Positions 21,572 through 34,295 of a stretch of 64,000 nucleotides of DNA are shown here, piece by piece (position 1 is the first letter of the stretch; each line of letters opens with the position of its first letter). Made by a program: the position numbers and the translations under genes. The notes beneath the pieces are model-generated. The model did no database searches. It saw only the letters and a program-made list of their open reading frames with translations, and was not told the origin of the DNA. Source of the stretch: Pinus tabuliformis (taxonomy: Eukaryota > Streptophyta > Pinopsida > Pinales > Pinaceae). The DNA is taken from NCBI GenBank assembly GCA_031772625.1, contig CM062815.1:606593980-606657979 (forward strand), read 5' to 3'.

Positions 21572-22102
21572 TATTAACTTCTTATGATTTGAGACAATGC
21601 TCAACAATCAAGTATGTTATCCTTTCAAATGCTTTGACCCCTATCACCATAGCCCTAGCTTTGTTTATGTAGCAATTGAGTTAGGATTTCCAAGTTCCTC
21701 CTTGAGTTCCCTAGGGTAAAAGCAATTAAGTTTCCATGATTTTCAGCTCTTTCCCATTTTCCTCCTTCGTTAGGATTAGAAATCCTCCAAATAGTTCAAA
21801 TTTGGATGTTTCCTTTCTTTTCTTGAGTGTTTTTAGGAACAAATATCTAGATATTTATGAGTCAAACTCATTCCTTTGACCCTTAGAACTTCACTAGGAT
21901 CCACTAATGCTGCTCCCGAACTAGCAACATGAGTTAGTTGGATCACTAACGCACCCTTAGGCTTGCAGAGAAGATTTATAAAGTAGGTTGTCAGTGCATA
22001 GCCAACATTAGTGTGGAAACAAGGCATGTGATATTGGTCTTTACTTCAGCTATCATGTCTTTCCCCTCTGAGCTGATGAGGGGGTCATTTTGTTGTATAA
22101 CA
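21062..22102 (-). repeat. TE-B LTR 2 (shared middle LTR)
   Basis: This 1041-bp LTR serves both internal copies: it is the 5' LTR of copy 1 and the 3' LTR of copy 2. Its + strand start is TTCTATAGG (TG changed to TT). It contains a (TC)n run at 21540-21568, longer than in LTR 1 and LTR 3. Confidence 0.88.
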
Positions 22103-23329
<1,227 letters not shown>

Positions 23330-23330
<1 letters not shown>

Positions 23331-24640
23331 AATTAGTTTAGCGAGTCTAGACGGGTAAACTCGTTGATCTTTTCATATTTTAAGAGTCTGAAGAGGTCCA
23401 CAAAAAGAGAGACTTTGTGCCCTATTTGATTAGTTTAATGTGTCCAGACAAGCAAACTCGTCAATCTTTTGATGTTTTGAGAGTCTGAAAAGGATCATAA
23501 AAAGAGCAACTCTATATCTTGTTTGTGTAATTTAAAGATTCCAGGCTAGACAACTCGGTGGACTTTTCATATTTAGAGAATCTGAAAAGATCATAAAGAA
23601 CGACTCCATGGTGTTCCCTTTGTCATAGTTGTTAACTGGGTGCGAAAAAGGTTAATAGTATACATGGATCAGTTACTTTTCCGTGAGTTAATCTATTGAA
23701 TCTAGATAAAGAGAAACCTATGTTCGATAGAGGTCGACCTCATTTTGTTATGAGTATGAGGAGATGGAGTAAACTCGATTTTCGTCGTGAATTTTTAATG
23801 AGTCACACAATGACAAACTCAATACCTTCATCAAACTTTAACGAGTCAAATGAAGAAAACTCAAGGTATCTTTCTTAGTTTAGTGAGCGAGGAAAAAGAG
23901 GTAAAATAACTGCTCATCCTTCTTCGTAGATTTAATGAGCCCGAAGGAGGGGAAAAAATCGGGGATTTTTCAATTTTAAGAGCGAGAAATGGTCCCAAAA
24001 AAGCAAGTGCTCTTGTTGCTGCCGTATATTTTTAACGAGCCTAGTGACAAAAACTCGGGATTTTTCAGTTTAACAAGTGAGAAAAGTACCTAAAAGAATC
24101 CTCGGGTCATCTCTATAAATGTTTAACGAGCATAAAGACAAAACTCAGGATTTTTTCAGTTTTATGAGCGAGAAAAAAGCGCCTAAAAAGAATGCTCTAA
24201 TGGTCTTTTTCAGTTTAATGAGCTAGAAAAAGAGCGAAAAAGAGTTGCTTAGACCATCGTCGTATATATTTAACGAGCCCAACGATGAAAAACTCAAGGA
24301 TTTTTCAGTTTTTGAGAGCAATAAAATATCCCATAAAAGAAAGTTCTCATATCTTCTTTGTAGTAGTTTAACGAGCCCAAAGAAGGATACTCGAGGTTTT
24401 TCAAATTAACGAGCAAGAAAAATACCATAAAAAGAATGCTCAATCTTCTTCGTGGTAGTTTAACGAGCTCGAGGAAGGAGACTCAAGGATTTTTTGGATT
24501 AACGAGTAAGAAAAATACGATAAAAAGAATGCTCAATCTTCTTAGAGGTAGTTTAACGAGCCCGAAGAAGGAGACTCGAGGATTTTTCAAATTAACGAGA
24601 AAGAAAAATACCATAAAAAGAATGCTCAATCTTTCTTGAT
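23330..24640 (-). repeat. TE-B copy 2: 3' UTR tandem repeat array
   Basis: Same array as 14555-15880, with units of about 90 bp (TTTAACGAGCCC, AGACTC, AACGAGCAAGAAAA, AAAGAATGCTC). Unit number and order match copy 1, so the array predates the duplication. Confidence 0.8.
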
Positions 24641-25234
24641 CTCATGCTTGACAATAGAAGGGTCTATTCCATGCATTTCCTCATAAGACCAAGGAAAAAC
24701 ATTGCGAAAGTCCTTAAAAGGGTAGGTGAAGCTCAAAATTTCCTCAGGGTTGCGTTTGACTCCAATTTGTATGTTTTCCACAATGCCTGTCATGACTGGA
24801 ATATCGATGAGCAATGTCTTTGAAAGATTGCCCATGTTTCCCTCCGAGTCCAAAGTTTGGATAGTCATATTTGGTGAGGAAATGATTTTAGGTGTGTCAG
24901 GCGACAAGATTTGAATAGGCATCATGTCCGAATCAGATATCGAAACATGATGGTGCAAGTCCTCCCAAGGTCGCTCTTCTAAACTCATGATTTCTCTAAT
25001 AGCTTCGTCCATAGGTAGGACTTGATTGAGGGGATTGAAAGAAGGAGTGGTTATGGGAGGGGAAGGTTTACCGTTGGCCATAACCAAAGTGACTAGAGAT
25101 GCGGATGTAGATTGAATGGCTTGGTAGGCCAATTCAGCTGGTGACAATGACATTTTTTCTCCGTAAGTGTCAATATCTGAAGGGGCCATGAGGATCCAAG
25201 GATCAATTAGTTCGTGAGGAATGGGTGAAACCAT
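24626..25234 (-). CDS. TE-B copy 2: pol linker and RT start, truncated
   Basis: A 202-residue open frame with no internal stop codes the linker after protease (IPHELIDPWILMAPSDIDTY, PMDEAIREIMSLEERPWEDL, NLSKTLLIDIPVMTGIVENI), then FPWSYEEMHGIDPSIVKHEIK and KD-stop. The last section is the first conserved block of RT; nothing of palm, RNase H or integrase follows. The end falls at the same codon as in copy 1, so the deletion is a family trait and not a local accident. The relation to TE-A is clear over the whole length. Confidence 0.8.
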   Translation of the reverse strand: MVSPIPHELIDPWILMAPSDIDTYGEKMSLSPAELAYQAIQSTSASLVTLVMANGKPSPPITTPSFNPLNQVLPMDEAIREIMSLEERPWEDLHHHVSISDSDMMPIQILSPDTPKIISSPNMTIQTLDSEGNMGNLSKTLLIDIPVMTGIVENIQIGVKRNPEEILSFTYPFKDFRNVFPWSYEEMHGIDPSIVKHEIKKD

Positions 25235-25243
25235 AGAGACCGT

Positions 25244-26044
25244 TTATGGAATCGCAGGTGGCGAAAGAGGGAAACAACCCATAAGGGAAGAGCCCTTCAG
25301 TAGACCGGTACCAATACTGATGTAAGAGTCAGGTACACCACCCACTAAGGGTACAGAACTGTTAGGTAACGAAGAGTAATCTGGGGTGCAAAAACACAGT
25401 TGGTCCACTGTGACTATCTTTCCATCCAAGGGAAAGAGGATGAAATGAAAGATCGAAGACACAATGACCTTCATGGCATAAGTCCAAGTGCGACCCAAAA
25501 GCATATTATAGTCGAGTTTATGATCCACGACTTCAATATCTACCATTACCGTTTTCCCACTCAAGGTGATGGGATAGCTTGTTAGGTAATCTTTTGGGAT
25601 GAAAGTGTGGCCGTCGAAAGTTTTTAGGGAATTCGACAGTGGGGATAGGGTTGGAGAACCTAGAGCGAGCCAACATGAAGCCAACATGATGTAGGTAGAA
25701 GAACCTTCATCGATGATAGTTCTATGTATACCTTTGCCTTTCAAAAAGATTTGCACTTGAAATGCAAGCTAGTGGGAAAGGTGAGGTTTACACTTTTCCA
25801 TGTTGAAAATTGCAAGCTTGGAATCCTATGGGTCAATACCACCAATAGCCAAAAGAAAAGTTTTCCTTTGTGCTGGGCATGTTTGTAATACTTCGAGTGC
25901 TGACATAGCTGATAGTGCTTGCGCCAAGTCTTCTACAATGTTATAGTTTTGGGTGGCACGTGCAGATGTATTGTGTGCTGTGCGTCGAAGCGCCCCTTTG
26001 GGGGGGTGAATTACAAGATTAGAAACTGGCCATTTGATATACAA
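25244..26044 (-). pseudogene. TE-B copy 2: protease
   Basis: Frame 26044-25826 codes PKGALRRTAHNTSARATQNYN and SAMSALEVLQTCPAQRKTFL. A stop and shift near 25790 lead to frame 25756-25244 with VIDEGSSTYIMLASCW (active-site Asp kept), TLSGKTVMVDIEVVDHKLDY, MLLGRTWTYAM and DGKIVTVDQL. This is the better preserved of the two protease copies. The TQNYN here shows that the TE-A stop at 3197-3199 replaced a Gln codon. Confidence 0.8.
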
Positions 26045-28320
26045 ATCGTTGGGCGGTGGTGGGTTTTGACTTGAGGAAGGTTCCTCTTCATGAGTGACAG
26101 GAGCTCCATAGGATTTGGCTCTTGTTTGTAGATCTATCGTTTCAAAGGTGTAAGTTGTAGAAGATCCTTCACCAGCTGAAGGATGTTGCGAACCACTATT
26201 GCCCCCTTGTAGGGGTTGGGGTTGGTTTGCAATAAGGTTTTTCTACTGCTAAGCGGGGAAAGGATTATTCAAGATAGAAGGGGTCCTACTAGTGTCCTTG
26301 TTAGCAATGAAATCTCTTCATTCCTGAAGATGCAGACACAGATATGTCATGTGGTATTCAGCACAGATTTTGCAAGGGAATTGGGCAGGTTTATCCTTTC
26401 CATTGTCAAAGGGCTCAACAACCTTCTGCTCCCGGTTGTACTACTTTATTGACTGCTCTTCAGAAGGAGCAATATTTTTCTTATTCTTCTTCTTCTTACC
26501 ACTAGGATTTTGTGTATACTGCACAGATTTTATCATGGTGGTAGGAAGAGCAGTTGATTTGCTAGAGGGGTTCACTGACATATGGGAAATGTGACTGCTG
26601 AGTTGTTTTACAGCAATCCCGGAGGTTGCACCGACAATCCCATCGGCGTGTGCTCCGCGGAAGCATTGGAGTTGCAAGGGGCATTGGGGATTATGTCGTA
26701 AAGAGTGCTAGACTGTGAATATATTAGATCTAAGTGTTGGGCACGATATATGGATTGGTCTTTTGTGACCGCACCACCTAAGGCGACATCCTTAGCGATT
26801 TGGGGGAGTAGGGACTTACAGAACTAGTCTTCTAAGAGATAGTATGGGAGGGGAGCTTTGACTAACCTCTACCTATGTCTCCATTCATGTATATGATCAG
26901 AGATTTGGGTGGTGGTATCCTAACGTAGTGAAGTGAGGAGCTCTGTCCCAGTCTTGTAGCGGATGGGTAGCTGGAAGTGCTTTAGGAATTCCATCGCTAG
27001 AGCATCGAAGATATTTACTGACACGTGTGGTAACTCAATGTACCACTTAGCTACGTTTCTAGTGAGGGTGCAGGGAAAAAGACGTAACCGAACACTATCA
27101 TCCACCGTGGATTTAGAAACACAGCAAAGATGATAGGTGGTGATATGGGTGCTTGGATCTTCCCCTTGTTTTCCATCAAACTTAGGGATGTCCATTGGTA
27201 TTTTATGCGGGATCAGTGGCCAAAGTAAGTTATGGTAGATGGGGTCATTTGTAAGTTTGTACAAGTCGGGGATATCCACTATTGCCAAGAAAGGCAAAGT
27301 GTGTGATGCCCCCGACTCGGAAAAAGGCGATGACATATGACTTGAGGAACCTTGCGGTCCTCCCATTGTTTGAATCCCAATATTATACATAGGCTTCGTG
27401 GTATAGTAGTTGCCTTGGGGTATGGTGTTGTAGTATGGATTTCCATGGGGAATCTGATGTTGGGGTATAGAATTGCCCGCAAGATAAGTAGTGCCCACTT
27501 GACTCATTTGAATTTGTGGGTAGGGTGACCCCACAGATTGGTTGGGATCTCCTTGACCATTCCTGCCTACCACAAAACTAACTATATGTCCTTGGTTGAC
27601 ATAAGGAATGCTCATATCAATCAGTGACTGACCATGCATGCCTGAGAATGGAGGGGGAACTGTTACGTTCCCGACTGGTATGTGCATATTGGGAATGCCC
27701 CCAGATAATTAAATCTGGGGGTTTGAACTATACAATGGTTGCCTACCATATTGTTAGTTGACGGGAACCGCACTAATAGTGATATATTAAGCGTTATAAG
27801 GAGCATTGTATGTAGCACTTGTCGAATGTATATAGTTTGACACTATAGGGGTGGAACCTAGCATCGGCTGGGTTCCACTCGTGGAGGGTGTCATGTGAGT
27901 GGTTTTACCTAGGAAAAATGGGATAGCGGGATTCGCCATCAACTATGTGGTGGTGACTGTCGACTGGGGAAGTGGTGGAAGACCAAAAGTGTCCACACAG
28001 TGCCACGACCCGTTAGTCATGAACAGGATGGATGGAAATGTTCCTTCTAAAGAGACAGGGAGTATAGGTGCCACGGTAATGAAGAGTGGGTCCAATGGAT
28101 TCATTAGTGGAGGGGTAAAGGGAGGAAGAAATCCTTCGGTAAAGAAATCCACCGGCAAACTCGAATCGTTAGTTGTCCAAATAGATTATGTGTGAGATCG
28201 AGGAGATTGATTCCCCGAAGATGGGGAATCCAGTTCATTGGAGCTCGGTGGATATTCCACAATGAGTGGAGGAAGTCCTAGCAATCATCTAGATTGACGA
28301 CAAGGGCCGGATGTAGCCAC
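26045..28320 (-). pseudogene. gag: TE-B copy 2: gag, start codon changed to GTG
   Basis: The position of the copy 1 start reads GTG (28320-28318) instead of ATG. A long open frame at 27687-26920 (255 residues) carries NVTVPPPFSGMHGQSL, the IPDLYKLTNDPIYHNLLWPL core, CVSKSTVDDSVRLRLFPCTL, NVAKWYIELPHVSVN and LAMEFLKHFQLPIRY. Further down, after stops, CKICAEYHMTYLC (about 26335-26375) is an intact CX2CX3HX4C zinc knuckle. This is the best view of TE-B gag in the window. A TAG directly after the knuckle and other stops make it non-functional. Confidence 0.82.
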
Positions 28321-29843
28321 AGTGACTGTTAATTTTTATCAATAAATTTTATCATGATATTTGTTAAAGTCTCAAATGATAACGCTTGGGTGCCTCAAAT
28401 ATATAAAAAATACACTAAGTTGATCAATCAACAAACAGAGGGAAATGACCGTGTCTAACAAGCATCAATCATTAGAGATGAAACCCAGTATCTCAATGAA
28501 TAATAGAGAAGGCTGGCCAGATGTACAGTTATAGTTACTCTAGAGCTTCGCCTGAACCTCAAATTGAGGGGCCAAGTACTCTTGTGAAGACGAGCACCCT
28601 CCCAAAAACTTAAGACACAGTAGGTTTGTCTGTGTTAGCTACCAAGGCAACCCACCCTAGTCACCTTGTGTAAGTCCCTAAAAGTTTGGCCACTAAGGAT
28701 ACCTCAGATCACAGACACCACCGTGGGGGACATAGTCACAGATAGTACGCTGTGTGGGTAGGATACCTAAGTCTCTGACTCAGCTCTGAAATCCTCGAAG
28801 GGATCCCCAATACACATAATACCCAAAGGAGTTGTAAGAGAAGGTGGGCTACCTTCACTTACAGTTTGATGTTGTCTCGTATTTAGCTTCGCTTTTACTG
28901 GAGTGGTCCTGATAGTATGAGTGCAGAAGTAATTTTCTCTCTTTTAATGACACTAGTGTTGGTGTCTGATCTTGGGCAGTTTACTCACATTGCCTATCCC
29001 AAGATCCTAGCCTGAACTACTGTTTATTTGCTCAATAACGAGTTATTGATTGATTTTAGGTAAATTTTATGTGTACTCTTTTATTGTCTTCGGTAGGGGA
29101 GTTGACATATGAAATGTGATGAGACTTTGACTCAAAAATCATGCACAAGACAATGCTTTAAAAAAATTTCAATTTGATGAAAACGAGTTGTATTCTATAT
29201 GTGAGAGTTTTTCACATATTCATATTTTTTCCATGCATCTTAGTCATTTAACACATGCATAACCAATGGACTTCTTTCCAATGTTTTCTTAACAACTACT
29301 TGAAACCAAAAATAGAGCAGCTTTTAACCAGCTAAACAGAAGAGTGAATAAAAAATGTGGATATTTCTTTCATAGAAGATGATTTTAGGAAAGAAAAAAA
29401 AAACTTATTTCCCAAAAAAAAACTTTTAGGACACATATTTTGCTAAAAAAATGTAGTAATAGATCCTCTTTTACTCCATAAGCAAGCTTCCTATCCCTTT
29501 TGGTTTGCAAACACAGTTGGAAATCAAGGTTTTGGGAGACTAGCACTCTGTAGTAGTGGCCACAGAGAGTTACTAAGGCCACTAACGCTTTCTATATGCA
29601 GACACAGAGCTTTATAAAGCATTGTGTAGTCTGCTAACTTGCGTTAGTGTGGGGAAACAGCTCAAAACAGGGCTTCTCAGATCAGATTCAATGATGAATA
29701 TATGTAGGCAAGATGCAACAATGTTTTGGTGGGTCAGAAAGGGAATGCAGAAGTATAGGGAGCTCTTAGAAGGAGGAGGAAACTGAGAACTATCTGGGTA
29801 AACCGGGAACTAGATGGATAGTCCCCAGTGGAGTCGCCAATTT
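28321..29843 (-). other. TE-B copy 2: 5' UTR and primer binding site
   Basis: The primer site at 29839-29821 (- strand) is TGGCGACTCCACTGGGGAC, three bases from the LTR, an intact tRNA-Arg-type site. The leader again has the duplicated core-promoter-like block at about 29580-29660 (TATAAAGC at 29616-29609). Short frames here (29582-29385 and its copy 1 counterpart) differ in length and are not convincing genes. Confidence 0.75.
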
Positions 29844-30870
29844 TGCTATAGGATAAAATGCACGGTGTATGGAGAATGAAGATACCCTCAAAGGTCTTCC
29901 TGGGACCTTCGGCAGACTATACGTTTATCTGTTACCATCACAAAGTTACATGCATGTTCATAAAAAATAACTAACTATCAAAGTATGATAAATAGATTAC
30001 CTAAAGCCTCTGTGTAGAGTTGTTGGAGAGTGCAATGCAGCTAGGTGGAAGTCCCCTAAGCCAGCTCTAGATCATCCTGCACATAGAAGAGACAAGCATA
30101 ATCATAGCATACAACTCTGATAACTAATACATGAATACATAAAAGAACATCTAGTTACACATAACTAAGCTACTCATGCTAAAAGGTATTGGACAAACAA
30201 CTGAGTGAATGATAGTACCAACACCATGGAGTAGACAGTACAACTGCAGTTCTATATTAATGTTGGAAGAGTGATTACAACCATATGTTGCATAAGCCTT
30301 CCCTTAACCCTCCATCTTCTCTCTCTCTCTCTCTCTTCTTATCAACTTCTTATGATTTGAGATAATGCTCAACAATCAAGTACGCTATCCTTTCAAATGC
30401 TTTGGCCCCTATCACCATAGCCCTAGCTTTGCTTATGTAGCAATTGAGTTAGGGTTTCCAAGCTCCTCCTTGAGTTCCCTAGGGTAAAAGCAATGAAGTT
30501 TCCATGCTTTTCAGCTCTTTCCTATTTGCCTCCTTCGTTAGGATTAGAAATCCTCCAAATAGGTCAAATTTGGATGTTTCCTTACTTTTCTTAAGTGTTT
30601 TTAGGAACAAATATCTAAATATTTATGAGTCAAACTCATTCCTTTGACCCTTAGAACTTCACTAGGATCCACTAACGCTACTCTTGAACTAGCAACTTGA
30701 GTTATTTGGATCACTAATGCACCCATAGGCTTGCAAAGAAGCTTTATAAAGCAGGTTGTTAGTGCATAGCTAGCGTTAGTGTGGAAACTAGGCATGTGAT
30801 CTTAGTCTTTGCTTCAGCTATCATGTATTTCCCCTGTGAGCTAATGAGGGGGTCATTTTGTTGTATAACA
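29844..30870 (-). repeat. TE-B LTR 3 (right, 5' LTR of the array)
   Basis: 1027 bp from TGCTATAGG (29844) to TTGTATAACA (30870), where homology with LTR 1 and 2 stops exactly. TATAAAGC is at 30748-30741 on the - strand. CACAT at 30871-30875 is the right target-duplication copy. Confidence 0.88.
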
Positions 30871-33180
30871 CACATGCTCGGGCTGGATCCTTGTGCGCCC
30901 AGATATACAGGTTATGCATATCCGCCTTGAATTCTGCTGCACTTTGTAAACTCTTATATACTGTTGGGGACAAGCGTGGCCTGCAGTTGATCCATGTTCA
31001 TAAGCTTGCCTCTACGAATGCCCAAAACACTTTTATCTTGTGAATCCTCGTCACATCTTTCGTTGCCCAGAGCGAGGTGTACCTCACGACCTCGGGTAGG
31101 TTCCTCTCAATGGTGGGAAACTAGCTGTTTACTGGCAGCTCCCCGAAAACCAACAGGATGGATAAGAGCACCCACGCATAGTGGAAGGTCTTACCTTGCT
31201 CCTAGGCTTCCCTACAATTCATCAAAAATTCATCGCAAAGAAACTGTGCCTAGTTGAACTGGACCCCCTCTGCGCACTGCTCTGCCATCGCAATTATAGA
31301 TGCTGCACCTCATCTGCATGGAATTTCCTTATTAGCTTGTCGGCCAGCAGCTGGGTGGCTACACACACCACTTTTTCCTTGATGCTTGCTATTACATACC
31401 CTCGCTTCCTCTTCTCCAACTTGTATTTGGCCTTCATCGCTTCTGCAAGGGCCCAGTCGTCGTTTGCCCAGTCGCCGTTTTTCCTGCTATGGCTGCGAGA
31501 TTGTTTCCTTTGATGGGAAGCCGAGAAATCTAGTGAATTAAGTCAGTCGTGATGGGAATCGACTCCTCCAACCAAAGATACCCATCATGTACTAGACATA
31601 GTAGCTTCTGGATGACAAAAATTGTGATGGGTGCGTGGTGGTAGTGGGGTATCCACCACAAATGTAGTAACCCAACCTTCTCTACACCATGTAACCATTT
31701 TTGTTGCAATAATTGCTCTATAGTTAGCTGTGGGAACTTCTCATTGTCTGCGAGGTCCTAGTGTTCGAACTTTATATTAGGCACCTATCCCAGTGGCGGA
31801 CTGTCAAATCTTATTTCGTCCGGAAGAAGTGGGGTCTGGAGTACACTCTTCGTGGCCTCCAAGTCCTTTGGTATCTTGGTTGTACCTTTCCATGGGGGGA
31901 TGTAGGGGGGTAAATTTATCACTGAAGGTACTTGGGAAACATTCTCTGCCTCATCATCCTATGACTCAATTTGGGCGATCAGAGCTTGCAAATCCTCCTC
32001 CTCCCCCTCTGTTTCAATGGTGATAGCTTTGCCCTTCTCCATCATGGACAATTTACTAACTCATGGGTTCCGTGATGATACTTGGATTGGCCCCATTGGA
32101 TGGTTGTTTTTCTGTGGTTGCAGTGTGCATGGGGACTTGGGAACCTCTAGTGCAACTGCTACCTCTCCAAGCTCCTCCTGGAGAACACAAGGCTCTAGGG
32201 TTACTTCCCCGAATCACACTCTAGTTCTCGAAACCATCATTGTTTCTGCACTGGATTCATTCAGTCGCGTACTCACGGGTGGCAAGGTAGCTTGGTGCTC
32301 AATACTCTGTACTGGCTCAAATCTCAAACAACCAAGTGTTTCCTCGAGGCTACCCCAAGGGATTTTATAGTAATGTTTGAATTTGAATTCGCCCATTCCC
32401 TCCACTTCTGAGTCATTAATACCTTCTTGGCGGCAGATCATCTTGAATCTAGCTCTTAATTCTTGTCTTAATGGCCCGCCGCCTGCTCATTTATGCCTTA
32501 AATTAGACTTCTTGTCATGAACAGTGACATCAACGGTCACTTCCCAGCCTACCCGTGCAACAGTGAAACCCCTTATGCGCGACCATGATCCCTGTGACAT
32601 ACTAGCCCTCCGCAGAACCTCCTTTCCGCGGAGATCTCCTACAGACTCGTTTATAGTCCCCCGACTTCTTTCAATTGCTTGGAGTGCTAAGACTGTGCTT
32701 CCTACAGATAGTCAGGTGGTCGCACCCCCAGTGCGAGGCTCCAATTTTCCTGCTAGCCCAGGCTATGGGCAGCCTTCAAATACCCTTGTGTCCGGTAGTG
32801 TGTCGTGTTCTTCTTTATATGGTATGCTCCCTTTTTTAGTAAGGTGCGGTCATAGCCATGATAGCAGGGTTGCAACTCTTTCTAATGCAGTAGTAGGTTT
32901 GGCTAGACTTGGTCCCATCATGTGTAGTTGCTCGCAGCCCACTTGTGGGACTTCAGTTTCTAGTTCACTGATTTCTTCATCTAATGTCACACTTTTATTT
33001 CTCAGTTGTGCCCCCTCTTCATCGAGTTCACAAAGTTTCAAGCTCCCTCACTGAATGGCTTCCTGTAACTGCCTAATTCTTTTACACAGGTCCTTGCACC
33101 CTGTCCCTACTACGGGAGTTGTGGTCTAAGGATTCTTCTCTGTCCACCTAGTTTCATCTCTTCTTGTCAATGTTGGGGTC
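30871..33180 (-). pseudogene. HOST element extra ORF (uncharacterised, coiled-coil N-terminus)
   Basis: A long, decayed - strand reading region downstream of the HOST gag-protease. It starts near 33180 (MTPTLTRRDETRWTEKNP), followed by a predicted coiled coil at 33041-32850 (ELDEEGAQLRNKSVTLDEEI). Next are acidic and Pro-rich parts (IPPWKGTTKIPKDLEATKSV near 31900) and a region with LHDGYLWLEESIPI-like and FLCDEFLMNCREA segments (31600-31200). It continues across TE-B into 12432-12380. Many stops and shifts are present. I do not recognise a characterised domain. Position after pol and length over 700 residues fit an extra ORF of the kind seen in plant gypsy elements. Confidence 0.55.
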
Positions 33181-33600
33181 ATTTCTGTGCTCCGGTTTCT
33201 GCTTATGGTCCTATAGGCCCATCGAACCGCTAGTATGCGCAGGTCCCAGTCAGTTTGTCTCATCTGGTGAACTCTGTTCATGACTCCGCATAGCTTTTTG
33301 AATGTTGTGTCATAGACTGTTTGTGGAGTGTGTCGCCTTCCCTGCTGCCACATCGGGTTCTGATTTTCGATTCTTAGTCTAGGAGGTGTTTTCACAACAC
33401 ACGTATGCACCCATCGACACAGGTGGGCGCACAAACTACTTCATCCTGGCTGCCTGTCTCGCGTTTGTCGTTGGTGACTTCCAAATCGTAAGTGCATTTG
33501 TCTGCTACATTTTTGCCAATTTCCCATATTGTTCTGGTGTGTATTCCACCATTGTGTGGGTGTCGCATGCAACACCCATTCTAGCGCACCGTACCGCTGT
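33181..33600 (-). pseudogene. HOST: gag-like segment and possible integrase tail, heavily decayed
   Basis: After the frame 34280-33600 ends with DEFLDKFERTVPE, the next stop is followed by QRYGALEWVLHATPTQWWNT, a gag-like AxxWW pattern, to about 33480. At 33260-33190 QTDWDLRILAVRWAYRT resembles the block before the end of a gypsy integrase. The whole RT, RNase H and integrase core is missing between them, so a large internal deletion is likely. The integrase assignment rests on one short motif. Confidence 0.4.
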
Positions 33601-34280
33601 TATTCTGGCACTGTCCTTTCAAATTTGTCTAAGAATTCATCCACGCCTGCCTCCCCATCATATGTTGGCAGTTCCCTTGCTTCAGTCGTCATGCACTGCA
33701 GTGATCTAATCATCATGTTGCAATTCAGCGTTGTTACTTTGTGCAACCGATTCTGCCAATGTTCTATTTCTTCATCTGAATCCAAGGTATAGGAACTGTC
33801 ACGCTCCCATGAGATTCTCCCATCTGTAGTCGGGTTCACCCGATCCTGGTCTTTCGCCATTATTTGGTAAATGCAATCCCGCTCATCATCGCTATCATCA
33901 TCATGCACAGGTTCAGTGTAGCGTGCTCCTTCAGCTGGATCTAGCAGAACCACTACGTGTAGGGACTTTTTCTCAAAAATCATCTTCCACTTCTTCAGGT
34001 TGATGACTCCATTCATATCTGTGGCTGAATCTATTCCTAGCAACGTGGGGTAAGGGTTGTTGTCATCAACAATCTCTATCATGTCAAAGTCCATCTGCAT
34101 GCTTGCGCCTTCGATGTCCACTGTAACCCCTTGCAACCTTCCCACGGGCAAGATATTTTGTTGGTTTGCCATCCGTAATTGAATAGGGGACCATTGTAAT
34201 GCAGGCCCGTCCATGCGCTCCCATGTCTTCTTTGGTAACACATTCACGTCTGAACCCAGGTCTAGGATTACCTGATCCAT
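33600..34280 (-). CDS. HOST: aspartic protease and downstream gag-like start
   Basis: This 226-residue open frame begins in the retropepsin domain: VILDLGSDVNVLPKKTWERM holds the active-site DLGSD (Asp-x-Gly). IQLRMANQQNILPVGRLQGV and NPYPTLLGIDSATDMNGVI give the flap and the C-terminal LLGID motif. An acidic linker (VHDDDSDDERDCIYQI) and a His/Cys-poor region follow, then LPTYDGEAGVDEFLDKFE, which looks like the start of a gag-type domain. A gag-like domain behind the protease is unusual. It would process the HOST polyprotein. The frame is open but its neighbours are not. Confidence 0.75.
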   Translation of the reverse strand: MDQVILDLGSDVNVLPKKTWERMDGPALQWSPIQLRMANQQNILPVGRLQGVTVDIEGASMQMDFDMIEIVDDNNPYPTLLGIDSATDMNGVINLKKWKMIFEKKSLHVVVLLDPAEGARYTEPVHDDDSDDERDCIYQIMAKDQDRVNPTTDGRISWERDSSYTLDSDEEIEHWQNRLHKVTTLNCNMMIRSLQCMTTEARELPTYDGEAGVDEFLDKFERTVPE

Positions 34281-34295
34281 TTCATATTCGCTAAT

